NCBI RefSeq assembly: GCF_003049525.1
Contig: NZ_PYWL01000019.1
Coordinates: forward strand, 1-55,051
DNA length: 55,051 nucleotides
Direction: 5' to 3'
Source: Lysinibacillus fusiformis
GTDB taxonomy: Bacteria; Bacillota; Bacilli; Bacillales_A; Planococcaceae
Both the position numbers and the translations under genes were made by a program. A model generated the notes under the pieces. That model was not told the DNA's origin. It did no database searches and saw only the letters and a program-made list of their open reading frames with translations. Every line of letters starts with the position of its first letter. Within the stretch, counting starts at the first letter, position 1. Positions 23,808 through 33,505 of this stretch are shown here, in pieces.

Positions 23808-25273
23808 AGTTCTTTCTCCCTTTCTAGTTGCTTCGCTTCATTCCAGAACCTATCTAATTGATCTAAAGTAAAGTCAGCAAATAATTTTCCACTTGCCTTT
23901 ACTTGAGCTTCCACATAGCCAAATCGTCTAGCAAACTTTTCATTGGCATGCAGGATTGCCTCTTCTGGAGATAATTTATAGAAACGTGCTAAGTTCACTA
24001 ATGTAAATAATACGTCTCCCAATTCATCAAGTCTGGATATACTAGAGCCATTCGTCACCTCATGGCGAAATTCCTGCCACTCCTCCGCAAACTTATCCCA
24101 TGCACCTTCTACATCCGGCCAGTCAAAACCTACTTTGGCAGCTCTATTTTGATAGTTAAAGGCTGTCTGTAGCGCCGAGGATGCCCTATATTCCCCGTCT
24201 AATAGTGGTTTATCAGAATTGCCCTTTTCTTCAGCCTTTATAGCCTCCCAATTGGCTACAACACCATCAGCATCTTCCACTGCGACATCTCCAAAGACAT
24301 GTGGATGGCGACGAATCATTTTCTCACTAACAGAAGCTAAAACATCTTCAAGCGTAAAGTATCCTTGATCTTCTCCTATTTGTGCATGTAAGAACACTTG
24401 TAAAAGCACATCTCCAAGTTCTTCAATCATTGCAAAATCATCTTCAGCATCTACAGCAGCTAAATATTCATGAGCTTCTTCGAGTAAATACTTTTTCAAG
24501 GACTCATGAGTTTGCTTTTGATCCCATGGACAGCCATTTGGACCTCTTAATGTTGCAATTATTGTACGGAATGTTGTCCAATCTCTTAAGGCCTCTTCCT
24601 GTGAATTTACAGGTGGCACATAGACGGTTGTTAAATTATTAACCTCCACACTTTGATCGAGTTCATAGAGTGGCACAGTAACAATTTTTTCTTGTGAAGA
24701 TCCCGCAGCCGTAACTACGGTCACTGGGTACTCGTCCTCATATTTTTCCATCAATGTTAGCTTCACTTCTGAAGCACTAAATGTATCGTACACTTGGGCG
24801 ATTAAGATATGCTGACGCATGTTGATGTCATGCATGGAAAAGCTAGTACCATCCAGCAATTGAAAACCTTCAATCGGATCAATTTTCAATGCACCAAATA
24901 TCGGATCCAAGAAACTTTGTCCACCTTCTATGACAAGATTGAAAGTTCCCTCATCCGCTGCTTTTATAAGCAATTGCACTGTTTGTTCTGCAACCAATGG
25001 ATGACCTGGTACCGCGTACATACTATCCTCTATAGCGGTAACTGCTATAAGTGATTCTGCAATTTCTGCATATACTGGCTGAAATGCGTCGTGTTTTTCA
25101 TAAATTTTGTCAAAGCTTTCGAACGTTATACCTTCTGCCGCTAATTCCTCTAGTACTGGATGATCGATTGTACGAACAAATAATTTTTTAGCAGCTTTCA
25201 ATTTTTTATAAACGCCCATTTGCAGCTGATTAAAATCCCCTGCGCCTAGACCAATAATAGTTAAAGTATTCAT
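23804..25273 (-). CDS. yabN: Tetrapyrrole methylase domain / MazG pyrophosphohydrolase fusion (YabN)
   Basis: The 489-aa protein joins an SAM-dependent tetrapyrrole methylase-like domain (about 1-220, with GLGAGDFNQLQMG and the AVPGHPLVAE motif) to MazG domains that hydrolyse nucleoside triphosphates. The first MazG repeat starts at PNGCPWDQKQTHESL and has the EEAHE/EELGD metal-binding helices. A second occupies the C-terminal 110 residues (EEWQEF, LDELGDVLF). It probably cleans the NTP pool; the methylase substrate is unknown. The ATG at 25273 follows AGGTGG, and the longer frame starts at a GTG inside that sequence. It lies nine bases after yabM. Confidence 0.94.
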   Translation of the reverse strand: MNTLTIIGLGAGDFNQLQMGVYKKLKAAKKLFVRTIDHPVLEELAAEGITFESFDKIYEKHDAFQPVYAEIAESLIAVTAIEDSMYAVPGHPLVAEQTVQLLIKAADEGTFNLVIEGGQSFLDPIFGALKIDPIEGFQLLDGTSFSMHDINMRQHILIAQVYDTFSASEVKLTLMEKYEDEYPVTVVTAAGSSQEKIVTVPLYELDQSVEVNNLTTVYVPPVNSQEEALRDWTTFRTIIATLRGPNGCPWDQKQTHESLKKYLLEEAHEYLAAVDAEDDFAMIEELGDVLLQVFLHAQIGEDQGYFTLEDVLASVSEKMIRRHPHVFGDVAVEDADGVVANWEAIKAEEKGNSDKPLLDGEYRASSALQTAFNYQNRAAKVGFDWPDVEGAWDKFAEEWQEFRHEVTNGSSISRLDELGDVLFTLVNLARFYKLSPEEAILHANEKFARRFGYVEAQVKASGKLFADFTLDQLDRFWNEAKQLEREKEL

Positions 25274-25282
25274 AATTTCCAC

Positions 25283-26905
25283 CTACTTCTTTGAATTTAG
25301 CCATAGTTGGTAAACGGCCATTCTACGTCCGAACGGTAATAAATACCACTCTTTTTCTACTAACACTCGTTTCTTCGCAATCATTGTAAGCATAACAAAC
25401 GCTCCCAAGCCTACTGCAGTGAATCCTGCGATCACCGCTACTGAACGTGATGACAATAAATGGCCTAAAAAGGCAGATACCATCTGTGGCCATACCAATA
25501 CGACCACTGCCATACTTATTGATGCGAGCCCCACTTTTTTATAAAATTCGGTGGGTGCTAATTGAATACCTGTCATTGTTTTTAAATAAACAATAAGCAA
25601 GAATGCTGTTAATAGTAAGCCTATATCATTTGCAATAGCTGCTCCTAATACACCAAGCCAGCCTATCAAACGAACATTTAATATTATTTTTAACACAAAC
25701 CCTATCATTAAGAATAATGCTGGCTTCTTTAATTTTCCATAGCCTTGTAAAATGGCTGTAAATGTAAGAATAATCGACAAAGGCACGATTTGGAATACAT
25801 ACACAATTAATACTTCGGATAATGTATTGGTTTTAAAAAGCATTTCATTTAAATAGGGCATCACAAGCATTAATCCGAGTGAAGCAGCCCAGCCAAACAA
25901 AATAGACGCTTTGTATGTTAATTGGATAAATGGAATGGCACTTCGCCCTTCTTGTTTTTTCGATAAATGAGCAACAAGTGGAACAATTGCAAGGGATAGC
26001 GAGGATGCGATAACAACGCCTAGTTGTACGAGCGGCTGTCCACGATCATAAATCCCCTTGGTTTCTTTAGCAACAGTAGAGTCCATACCGTGATCGATTA
26101 ATAACGAATAGATCGTAAAGGAATCAACTAATTGATAGCCTAGTAACAAAAGGCCACTCATACTTACACTTAAGCTAAGCCATGTAACCTCTTTAATAAT
26201 CGGTAAGCTTTTAGCCTTGTGTAGACGTAAGTGCACACGGAATAACCCAAAGCGTTTAGAAAAAATATAGGCAAGTAATAATAATGCAGTTATTTCCCCT
26301 ATGACTGTACCAATAACGGCCATTTTCCCCGCAGCATATAGTGATTTTGTGGTAGTCATAATGACAAAGGTTCCTGTTAAAATAACGGTTACCCTAATCG
26401 CTTGTTCAACGACTTGAGCATAAGCAATAGGCTCCATAATCCCTCTAGATTGAAAACCGCCCTTCAAAATAGCAAGCGCTGGCATTACCAATACTACGAG
26501 GGAGCCCGTGCGTATCAACGGTGCCAGTTGAATATCACCCATCAACTGGGCTATTTTTTCAGCACCTCCAAATAGGACAGAAAAAAACAATAATGAGAGT
26601 ATCGTCAAATAACGGAAAACGACACGCATGATCATGCTTCTTTTTTCATTACGTTCTATTGTATCAACTATGCAATCATTATCTGCAAGCATTTTTGAAA
26701 TGGCTACAGCAAAGCCACTAGATGTCCAAACAACGAAAATTGAAATGACTGGATATACCTGTTGATAAATATAAAAACCTTCATCACCAACTAGATTTTG
26801 AAAAGGTACACGGTAAAAGGCACTAAGTACTTTTACGATAAGGGCAGCGATTGTTAATAAGGCCGCTCCCTTCATGTAGCTTTTCATACCAAAACGTTGC
26901 GACAT
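25283..26905 (-). CDS. yabM: SpoVB/MurJ-like polysaccharide exporter family protein YabM
   Basis: The 540-aa protein is an integral membrane protein with about 14 predicted helices, of the MOP (multidrug/oligosaccharidyl-lipid/polysaccharide) exporter superfamily. N-terminal parts such as KVLSAFYRVPFQNLVGDEG are characteristic of the SpoVB-like branch, which moves lipid-linked sugars across the membrane. The exact substrate of YabM is not established. The ATG follows AGAGGG. It begins the yabM-yabN-rqcP run, downstream of spoVT and its terminator, which is the B. subtilis order. Confidence 0.9.
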   Translation of the reverse strand: MSQRFGMKSYMKGAALLTIAALIVKVLSAFYRVPFQNLVGDEGFYIYQQVYPVISIFVVWTSSGFAVAISKMLADNDCIVDTIERNEKRSMIMRVVFRYLTILSLLFFSVLFGGAEKIAQLMGDIQLAPLIRTGSLVVLVMPALAILKGGFQSRGIMEPIAYAQVVEQAIRVTVILTGTFVIMTTTKSLYAAGKMAVIGTVIGEITALLLLAYIFSKRFGLFRVHLRLHKAKSLPIIKEVTWLSLSVSMSGLLLLGYQLVDSFTIYSLLIDHGMDSTVAKETKGIYDRGQPLVQLGVVIASSLSLAIVPLVAHLSKKQEGRSAIPFIQLTYKASILFGWAASLGLMLVMPYLNEMLFKTNTLSEVLIVYVFQIVPLSIILTFTAILQGYGKLKKPALFLMIGFVLKIILNVRLIGWLGVLGAAIANDIGLLLTAFLLIVYLKTMTGIQLAPTEFYKKVGLASISMAVVVLVWPQMVSAFLGHLLSSRSVAVIAGFTAVGLGAFVMLTMIAKKRVLVEKEWYLLPFGRRMAVYQLWLNSKK

Positions 26906-27010
26906 AAATTGCCCTCTTTCCTTCTTAACAATGCCAATAGTATAGCATATCTAAAAAGTTTGACGCGCCAGGCGACAATACTGTTCCTAATTTGGCCCAT
27001 ATTTATGTAC

Positions 27011-27058
27011 GCAAAAAAAGTTATTACACGGCCTAAAAGGTCATCGCAATAACTTTTA
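27011..27058 (-). terminator. Terminator of spoVT
   Basis: On the minus strand AAAAGTTATT pairs with AATAACTTTT, with an inner ACCTTTTAGG hairpin, followed by TTTTTT. It lies directly after the spoVT stop. Confidence 0.85.
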
Positions 27059-27064
27059 CATGCA

Positions 27065-27601
27065 TCAGCTATTCATTTGTTTCGCTAAGAAGTTTGCAGC
27101 CGTTTCCACTACTTTCACTTCTACCTCACCAACAAAATGCACTTTAGACAATACTATAATGCAGCCAATTGGGTCACCGTTCACCATAATAGGTGATGCA
27201 CAATATGATTTTACTTGCTCATATTGTCCAGGAACAATTTCAATGGATGTCTCCATTTTTTCAATCTTAGTAGAGCGCTCTTCCATGAAGCCTTCTGCAA
27301 AGGACGTAATACGACGATTGATATACTCTTTTTTACCAATCCCTGCTACGGCAATTACTTCATCACGGTCTGTAACAAATGCTGGTGTTCCTAATGTTTC
27401 ATATAATGTTTCAACATATTCTCTTGCAAATTCTCCTAAATCATTAATTGGAGAATATTTTTTTAATATGACTTCACCTTCACGGTCCGTATAAATTTCA
27501 AGCGGGTCGCCTTCACGAATACGTAGCGTCCTACGAATTTCTTTTGGAATAACTACACGCCCTAAATCATCAATACGACGAACAATTCCTGTTGCCTTCA
27601 T
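27065..27601 (-). CDS. spoVT: Stage V sporulation protein T (AbrB-family regulator)
   Basis: SpoVT modulates sigma-G-dependent genes in the forespore. The 178-aa protein has an AbrB-like swapped-hairpin DNA-binding domain (residues 1-53, GIVRRIDDLGRVVIPKEIRR) and a C-terminal GAF-like domain (about 56-178) with the conserved SYCASPIMVNGDPIG stretch. It starts at ATG after GCGAGG. A textbook sigma-G promoter precedes it (27646-27676). It resembles the abrB product of this same window in its N-terminal half. Confidence 0.97.
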   Translation of the reverse strand: MKATGIVRRIDDLGRVVIPKEIRRTLRIREGDPLEIYTDREGEVILKKYSPINDLGEFAREYVETLYETLGTPAFVTDRDEVIAVAGIGKKEYINRRITSFAEGFMEERSTKIEKMETSIEIVPGQYEQVKSYCASPIMVNGDPIGCIIVLSKVHFVGEVEVKVVETAANFLAKQMNS

Positions 27602-27645
27602 TCTAATGCCTCGCTTTCGCTACAATAAAATTTTTTATTCAACTA

Positions 27646-27676
27646 TAGTATGGTTTTTATTTAAGCAATCTATGCA
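27646..27676 (-). promoter_or_regulatory. Sigma-G promoter of spoVT
   Basis: The minus strand has TGCATA (27671-27676), an 18-bp spacer and CATACTA (27646-27652). Both elements match the sigma-G consensus, in agreement with forespore expression of spoVT in B. subtilis. Confidence 0.85.
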
Positions 27677-27800
27677 AAAACTGAAGAAAAAGGATTTCAC
27701 AACCATCAATTTTTTTCAAAAAAATTGCATTACATCAATCAACTCATTATTAGAGTACCCAAGGAATACGTTTCTATAATAAATTGATTAAAATTATCAT

Positions 27801-27847
27801 GAAAAAAGGCAGTCTTATCTTTTCTTCAAAAGATAGGACTGCCTCTT
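27801..27847 (-). terminator. Terminator of mfd
   Basis: A long stem on the minus strand (AGGCAGTC and TATCTTTT paired with AAAAGATA and GACTGCCT, with one mismatch) runs into TTTT, immediately after the mfd stop. Confidence 0.93.
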
Positions 27848-27849
27848 TA

Positions 27850-30800
27850 TTATAGCTTCTTTGCTTGATCAATAATTTTCATCAGCTCTTCCAAAATGTC
27901 AAAGGGTTGATGTTTTCCGCACTTCCGCTCATCAATAGTTAGTTTTAATTGCATGCCATCCATACCAAAACCAACAGCACGTTCAAATTTCATAGACTCT
28001 TCAATAATTTTACTACCATCAACATTTGCTGTTCCCTGTTCGGATAGCATAATTGTAATAAGTTTCTGCTTATCCTTTACAGAGACTACTCCCGCACCTA
28101 ATCCCCATACTTTCATTCGTGCCACACGAAGTAGACGCTCTGTTTCAATTGGAAGATCACCAAATCGATCTTCTAATTCCTCCATGATTTCACCATACTC
28201 CTCCACCTGATCCATCGCTTTAATGCGTTTATACATTTGAATTTTTTGGTATCCATCAGGGATATACGCATCAGGGATATACGCATCGACACTTAATAAA
28301 ATTTCAATCTCAGGTTTTTCTTCTTTTTTCACACCTGTTTGACGCTCTTCAATTGCCTCTTGGAGCATCTGTGAATATAAATCAAAACCAACTGAATCAA
28401 TAAAGCCGTGCTGTTGCGCTCCAAGTAAATTTCCGGCGCCTCGAATAGATAAATCTCTCATAGCAATTTTAAAGCCTGAACCCAGCTCCGTAAATTCTTT
28501 AATAGCCTGCAATCTTTGCTCAGCAACATCTGTCAATACTTTATCACGCTGGTACATAAAATAGGCATAGGCTACCCGGTTAGAGCGCCCAACGCGTCCA
28601 CGCAATTGATAAAGCTGAGCTAAGCCCATTCGATCAGCATCGTGGACAATTAAAGTATTAACATTGGGAATATCTACACCGGTCTCAATAATAGTCGTTG
28701 TCACAAGTACATCATAGTCTCCTTCTAAAAAGGATAATATGACTGATTCTAATTCAGACTCTGACATTTTCCCATGTGCATGACCTATTCGTGCCTCTGG
28801 AACGAGCACTTGAATTTCCTCAACTTTTCTAGCCATATCTTCTACTCGGTTATATAAGTAAAACACTTGTCCGCCACGTGCCATCTCTCTTTCGATTGCC
28901 TCTCGAACTAGTGCCCCACTATGTTCCATCACATATGTTTGAACCGGGAATCGATTGGCTGGTGGTGTTTCAATAACAGACAAATCTCGGACCCCTACCA
29001 TTGACATATGGAGTGTTCTCGGAATAGGGGTGGCTGTTAACGTTAACACATCGACATTTGTTTTTAACTGCTTAATTTTTTCTTTATGCGTTACCCCGAA
29101 ACGTTGTTCTTCATCAACAATTAATAAGCCAAGGTCTTGGAATAATAAATCCTTCGATAAGATTCTGTGTGTTCCGATAACAATATCGACTTGCCCTTCT
29201 TTTAACCCTTTTAATGTAGCTGTTTGCTCTTTCTTTGACCTGAAGCGTGATAGCAACCCTACATTAATAGCAAAGTCCTGAAAGCGTTCACGAATGGTCT
29301 CATAATGTTGCTGAGCTAAAATGGTTGTAGGAACAAGGAAGGCAACCTGTTTGCCATCTTGAATAGCTTTAAATGCGGCACGAATAGCCACTTCTGTTTT
29401 ACCATAGCCTACGTCACCGCAAACTAGGCGATCCATAGGACGTTCACGTTCCATATCTCTTTTTACTTCAACAATAGAACGTAGCTGATCCTCGGTTTCT
29501 TCATAGGCGAACATTGCCTCGAAGTTACGCTGATCATCATTATCAGGTGTAAAAGCATGCCCCTTTTCAGCTTCTCGCTTCGCATAAAGCTTAATTAAAT
29601 CATCTGCAATATCCTGTACAGCTGATGATACCTTAGCTTTAGCTTTTTTCCACTCTGCGCCACCTAATTTATGTAGCTTCGGTTCTCGGTCCTCTGATGC
29701 CACATACTTTTGGATTAAGTCTATTTGCTCGACAGGTACATATAATTTATCGTCTGCACGATATCGAATATGCAAGTAATCCTTATGTGTTCCATTTACC
29801 TCTAATGTTTCTACACCAATATATTTCCCTATTCCGTGGTGAACATGAACAACATAATCACCAGGTTTAATTTCCGTATAGCTTTTAATGCGTTCAGCAT
29901 TCGTCATTTTTTGCGTACGTGCTTTTTTCTTAGCCTGCTGCTTAAATAGTTCATCCTCTGTTACAATGGCCAAACGTTGGAGCGGTAATTCGAAACCACT
30001 CGACAATACTCCATCGACAATATAAATTCCAGCATCTGTAGGCTCACCTATAGCTGCATGGATATCATACTCTTCTAGCATTTGCTGAACACGTTTCACA
30101 CGCTCTTTATCTCTAGCTACGATGAGTACTGTAAATTTGCCAAGTAGCCAGCGTTCAATCTCACTTTGTAGCAATGCCATTTGTCCGTGAAATTGTTGCA
30201 TTGGCTTGCAAGAAAAGTTAGTCGTCTTATTAAACATTATTCCCGAAAATGTACGTGAAAATAATGAAAAGGACAGCTTTTGTTGCGACAACATTGCCAC
30301 TATTTCCTTTAATGTGAAGGCGGGTTTAACATCATGAACCATTTTCCCTTCTTCAATTAAAGATAAAAACCATTCCTCTTCTTCACGTTCCCAAGCATCC
30401 ATAACTTCTTGAATACGTCCAAGCTCATCAAATAGAACAATTCCATCTTGCGCAAAATAGTCGCCTAAAAAAGCCGTTTTATCATATAGTAATGACCCAT
30501 ATTTATTGACATAGTCAGGAAGATTTCCTTGTTGTAGCAATTCAATATCATACTGAATATGCTGATAAAGGAGTTCTTTTGTTTCCTGCTTTTTAACTTT
30601 CTTTAAACTTGCGGCTAAGGCTTTTTCTAAACGATCTGCCAAGTTCTGTCTTTCTGATTTTGTCAGAATAACCTCAGAAGCAGGAAGTATACGAATTTTT
30701 TGTAATTTATCAATAGAACGTTGGTCATCTGCCGAAAATGTTCTTATAGAATCTACTTCTGTATCAAATAATTCAATCCGAATAGGTGATTCTAAATACG

Positions 30801-31359
30801 GTGGATAAATATCAAGTATGCCTCCACGTAAGGCAAATTCGCCAGGTGTAGTCACCATGGAATTTCGGACATAGCCCATTTCAACTAATGTTTGTAGCCA
30901 TGCATCTACTTCAATTTCATCGCCCACAGTTGTTTGTAAAAAATAGTGTAGCCAATGTTCCTTCGGCTGCATGATCTTCCTTAAACCTGCAACAGGGATC
31001 ACGTAAACAGCCTTCTCCCCCCTGGCTAAGCAATCAAGCGTGGCGATTCTCTCCGCTCGTAATTCTGGAGAGGCCACAGAAAGGTCTGCAGCAATAAATT
31101 CGTCCGCTGGGTAATAGTGCACATTTTCTTCACCTAATAGCCCAGCAAGCTCATCCACCATTCTTTGTGCCTGCAGTAGATTAGGAGACACAATGTATAT
31201 CGGCTTCTTTACATATTCAAATAACGCATCGACCATAACGGGACGTGCGCTTCCAGTTAAACCTGTAATAAGCTGTGATGCAGTTTGACCGCTCTGAATC
31301 TCCTGTAAAAATGATGTAATATGTTTATCCCTCGACACAAGCTGTCGTAAAACTTCCAC
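27850..31359 (-). CDS. mfd: Transcription-repair coupling factor Mfd
   Basis: Mfd removes RNA polymerase stalled at lesions and recruits UvrA. The 1169-aa protein has all family modules: a UvrB-like N-terminal region (with ASPELRAERI and APGEF-like TTPGEFALRGG), the RNA-polymerase-interacting CarD-like domain (about 498-570, YVVHVHHGIGKY), a RecG-like translocase with Walker A GDVGYGKT (648-655) and DEEQ (749-752), the HGKMSESELE and QLRGRVGRSNR motifs, and the C-terminal TRCF domain. The longest frame begins at a TTG too close to AAGGAG, so the GTG two codons later is preferred. It is the longest gene of the window. Confidence 0.97.
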   Translation of the reverse strand: MEVLRQLVSRDKHITSFLQEIQSGQTASQLITGLTGSARPVMVDALFEYVKKPIYIVSPNLLQAQRMVDELAGLLGEENVHYYPADEFIAADLSVASPELRAERIATLDCLARGEKAVYVIPVAGLRKIMQPKEHWLHYFLQTTVGDEIEVDAWLQTLVEMGYVRNSMVTTPGEFALRGGILDIYPPYLESPIRIELFDTEVDSIRTFSADDQRSIDKLQKIRILPASEVILTKSERQNLADRLEKALAASLKKVKKQETKELLYQHIQYDIELLQQGNLPDYVNKYGSLLYDKTAFLGDYFAQDGIVLFDELGRIQEVMDAWEREEEEWFLSLIEEGKMVHDVKPAFTLKEIVAMLSQQKLSFSLFSRTFSGIMFNKTTNFSCKPMQQFHGQMALLQSEIERWLLGKFTVLIVARDKERVKRVQQMLEEYDIHAAIGEPTDAGIYIVDGVLSSGFELPLQRLAIVTEDELFKQQAKKKARTQKMTNAERIKSYTEIKPGDYVVHVHHGIGKYIGVETLEVNGTHKDYLHIRYRADDKLYVPVEQIDLIQKYVASEDREPKLHKLGGAEWKKAKAKVSSAVQDIADDLIKLYAKREAEKGHAFTPDNDDQRNFEAMFAYEETEDQLRSIVEVKRDMERERPMDRLVCGDVGYGKTEVAIRAAFKAIQDGKQVAFLVPTTILAQQHYETIRERFQDFAINVGLLSRFRSKKEQTATLKGLKEGQVDIVIGTHRILSKDLLFQDLGLLIVDEEQRFGVTHKEKIKQLKTNVDVLTLTATPIPRTLHMSMVGVRDLSVIETPPANRFPVQTYVMEHSGALVREAIEREMARGGQVFYLYNRVEDMARKVEEIQVLVPEARIGHAHGKMSESELESVILSFLEGDYDVLVTTTIIETGVDIPNVNTLIVHDADRMGLAQLYQLRGRVGRSNRVAYAYFMYQRDKVLTDVAEQRLQAIKEFTELGSGFKIAMRDLSIRGAGNLLGAQQHGFIDSVGFDLYSQMLQEAIEERQTGVKKEEKPEIEILLSVDAYIPDAYIPDGYQKIQMYKRIKAMDQVEEYGEIMEELEDRFGDLPIETERLLRVARMKVWGLGAGVVSVKDKQKLITIMLSEQGTANVDGSKIIEESMKFERAVGFGMDGMQLKLTIDERKCGKHQPFDILEELMKIIDQAKKL

Positions 31360-31451
31360 AGTCAAAAGCTCCTTTCAGCAAAAAATTCTATTTGTCATTA
31401 CTAGCATTCTAGTGCTAGTTTGTATATATTTATTAGCCATTTTACAAAATG

Positions 31452-31491
31452 GAAAAAGCCTTGAACACACATGAAGTGTGTCAAAGCATCC
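31452..31491 (-). terminator. Terminator of fin
   Basis: On the minus strand TTGACACAC pairs with GTGTGTTCAA (one bulge) around TTCAT, followed by GGCTTTTTCC. It lies just after the fin stop. Confidence 0.8.
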
Positions 31492-31497
31492 TTCCAA

Positions 31498-31725
31498 TTA
31501 TTGAATCCATTTATTGAGTGCATGATAATCTGGATATTGTCTCAGCGAATCCTCACATTGCTCACAAATACAGTGTACAGTCGTATGACCATGCTGATCT
31601 TTCTCAACATAATCATCGGCTTCTCCCAATTCGAAAATATGTAGTTTTCGAATTGTATCATCTGCATCAAATGGTAGTGTCCCTATTTCTACTTCACAAT
31701 GCCGACATCGATAGCGAACTGACAT
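31498..31725 (-). CDS. fin: Anti-sigma factor Fin
   Basis: Fin (formerly YabK) is made in the forespore and inhibits sigma-F to help the switch to sigma-G. The 75-aa protein has two zinc-binding pairs, CRHC (C7, C10) at the N-terminus and CEQC (C54, C57) near the C-terminus, as in B. subtilis Fin, and ends in YHALNKWIQ. The start at 31725 (MSVRYRCRHC) aligns with the family, whereas the longest frame begins two codons earlier at TTG. AAGGAGG lies upstream. It sits between pth and mfd as in B. subtilis. A GCATA box lies upstream, but a full sigma-F promoter is not clear. Confidence 0.92.
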   Translation of the reverse strand: MSVRYRCRHCEVEIGTLPFDADDTIRKLHIFELGEADDYVEKDQHGHTTVHCICEQCEDSLRQYPDYHALNKWIQ

Positions 31726-31927
31726 CTCCAAATCATCCTCCTTTAAGCAACTTTCTACTTAAAGTATAGACATTTATAAATTAGATTATGCACTATCTTC
31801 GTGTCTTCAGTAATGTATGAACGTAAAAATGGGAGAATTAATTCTTGCTTATAGGCAAGACTTATCCATATAAGCATGAGTTTAACTTAGACTTCTGTAT
31901 CCAAAAATTTCAACTAAATTCACGACT

Positions 31928-32488
31928 TTACTTGTTAAAATGATTCATCACATCAAGAAATGGCTTTGAAAGAGATACTTCTACAGCATTTACAGACTTT
32001 TCAATGGCTTCTTTCATATAAACCTGATCTTCCTTTGAAAACTTTGCTAATACATAGTCTGCAACCTTCATGCCAGCTGGTGGGCGACTAATGCCTACTC
32101 GGATTCGATTAAATTCCTGCGTACCTAAATGTTGAATTAAGGATTTAATGCCATTATGGCCACCCGCACTTCCTTTTTGGCGCAAGCGTAATTTTCCAGT
32201 TTCCAAATCTAGATCATCGTATATAACAATTAGATCTTCCACATCAATATCAAAATAATCCATTAAGGGACCTACACATTCCCCTGATAAATTCATATAT
32301 GTTAAAGGCTTAACAAGTAGAACCTTCCCCTCAGGTCGATGAACAGTTGTGTACATACCATTAAATTTTGAATTTGTTAAAGGTGCCCCCCATTTTTCTG
32401 CTAACGCATCAATTACATCAAAACCAATATTATGTCTAGTGTGCTCATACGGTTTACCCGGGTTTCCTAAACCAACGATAATTTTCAT
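31928..32488 (-). CDS. pth: Peptidyl-tRNA hydrolase
   Basis: Pth (SpoVC) releases peptides from prematurely dissociated peptidyl-tRNA. The 186-aa protein begins MKIIVGLGNPGKPYEHTRHN, which includes the conserved N10 and the catalytic histidine H19. It has the VYDD-like IVIYDDLDLETG segment with the acidic partner and the KGSAGGHNGIKS tRNA-binding loop. The longest frame starts 29 codons earlier, but GAGAGGT precedes the ATG at 32488 and the family starts there. It follows ctc, which has its own terminator, so it may need its own promoter. I could not identify one. Confidence 0.96.
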   Translation of the reverse strand: MKIIVGLGNPGKPYEHTRHNIGFDVIDALAEKWGAPLTNSKFNGMYTTVHRPEGKVLLVKPLTYMNLSGECVGPLMDYFDIDVEDLIVIYDDLDLETGKLRLRQKGSAGGHNGIKSLIQHLGTQEFNRIRVGISRPPAGMKVADYVLAKFSKEDQVYMKEAIEKSVNAVEVSLSKPFLDVMNHFNK

Positions 32489-32584
32489 AAGTACCTCTCT
32501 TCTTTCAAATCTAATAGTCATTATTTTACCATACCACAGGACTAGAAAGCATTTTGAACAATTGCTAAATGCCATTTTAACGCT

Positions 32585-32629
32585 ACAAAAAAAGCTAGCA
32601 AGAAAGTTTTTAGCTTTCTTACTAGCCAG
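32585..32629 (-). terminator. Terminator of ctc
   Basis: On the minus strand CTAGTAAGAAAG pairs with CTTTCTTGCTAG (one mismatch) around a 6-nt loop, followed by CTTTTTTT. Confidence 0.9.
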
Positions 32630-32643
32630 ATAAATAATTTATT

Positions 32644-33240
32644 TTACATTTGCTCTTCTTCTACGCTAGCAGTAACTTCTTCTTGCTCTGCCGAAACAGG
32701 AGCAACAATTGTTACTAATAGATAATCATCTTCACTAATAACTTCTACAGGCGTTTGATTTCGAATCTCTGCCACAGTCAGGGATTCCCCTACTTTCAGT
32801 GATGAAATATCAACTTCAATGGAATCAGGTAGTTCAGCTGGTTTCACCTTCACTTTTAATTCTAAGTTAGGCTGCATTAAAATGCCGCCCTCACTCACTC
32901 CAACTGACTGACCAACTAATTTAATTGGCACATCGACCTCTAATTCCTCCGCCATATTAATCGCTAAAAAGTCTACATGATTAACTTCATCTTTTAATGA
33001 ACATTGCTGTACTTCTGATACAACTACATTCACTTTTTTCCCCTCTAAATCTAGTGAAAACACACTGTTTTGCCCATTTTTTTGAATGGATTTCTTAAAT
33101 TCTTTTGCAGAAATAGAAATTGGGGTTGAATCTAACTTATAGCCGTAAATAACTGCAGGAATGGCTCCCCCTTTTCTAAGTTGGGTTAATGTCGAACGAT
33201 GCCCAGTTTCGCGCTTTGTAACACTTAATACTGTACTCAT
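32644..33240 (-). CDS. ctc: General stress protein Ctc / 50S ribosomal protein L25
   Basis: Ctc is an L25/TL5-family protein that binds 5S rRNA on the large subunit and is stress-induced in B. subtilis. The 198-aa protein has the N-terminal 5S-binding L25 domain (1-90, with RKGGAIPAVIYG and VNHVDFLAI) and the C-terminal beta domain of the longer CTC type (about 95-185), followed by a glutamate-rich tail. The ATG lies behind AAGGGGAA at rather long spacing. A sigma-B-like sequence (33390-33415) lies about 150 bp upstream. Confidence 0.94.
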   Translation of the reverse strand: MSTVLSVTKRETGHRSTLTQLRKGGAIPAVIYGYKLDSTPISISAKEFKKSIQKNGQNSVFSLDLEGKKVNVVVSEVQQCSLKDEVNHVDFLAINMAEELEVDVPIKLVGQSVGVSEGGILMQPNLELKVKVKPAELPDSIEVDISSLKVGESLTVAEIRNQTPVEVISEDDYLLVTIVAPVSAEQEEVTASVEEEQM

Positions 33241-33389
33241 ATCTCTTTATTCCCCTTCCAAGAAAATTATTTACGCCTTATCAACAATCAGCCACTCAGC
33301 ATTTTAGTGACTATCTTGTTTAAGGCTATAATAATATTTACCTCTATTTTTTAAAGTAGTGTAAATATTATGAAGACACATTTACTATT

Positions 33390-33415
33390 ATACCCCTTTA
33401 TTAGGAGATTCACAC
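33390..33415 (-). promoter_or_regulatory. Possible sigma-B promoter of ctc
   Basis: The minus strand has GTGTGA (33410-33415), a 14-bp spacer and GGGTAT (33390-33395). The -10 is a perfect sigma-B match and the spacing is right. The -35 matches GTTTAA at four of six positions. The B. subtilis ctc promoter is the classic sigma-B promoter. Confidence 0.55.
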
Positions 33416-33445
33416 ATAATATACTCTTTCCCTTGATTAAATAAA

Positions 33446-33489
33446 AAGAAAAAGGACAAATCCATCTAAAAAGATAGATTTGCCCTTTA
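33446..33489 (-). terminator. Terminator of prs
   Basis: On the minus strand AAAGGGCAAATCTATCT pairs with AGATGGATTTGTCCTTT (G-T pairs) around TTTT, then TTCTTTTT. It closes the glmU-prs unit. Confidence 0.9.
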
Positions 33490-33505
33490 TACAACATCTT
33501 TATAA

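Noticed and set aside
28254..28283. Exact 15-bp tandem duplication inside mfd encoding AYIPD twice
   Set aside because: B. subtilis Mfd has a similar doubled motif (AYIPETYIQDG) at the same place, so the protein repeat is ancestral and the length unchanged.
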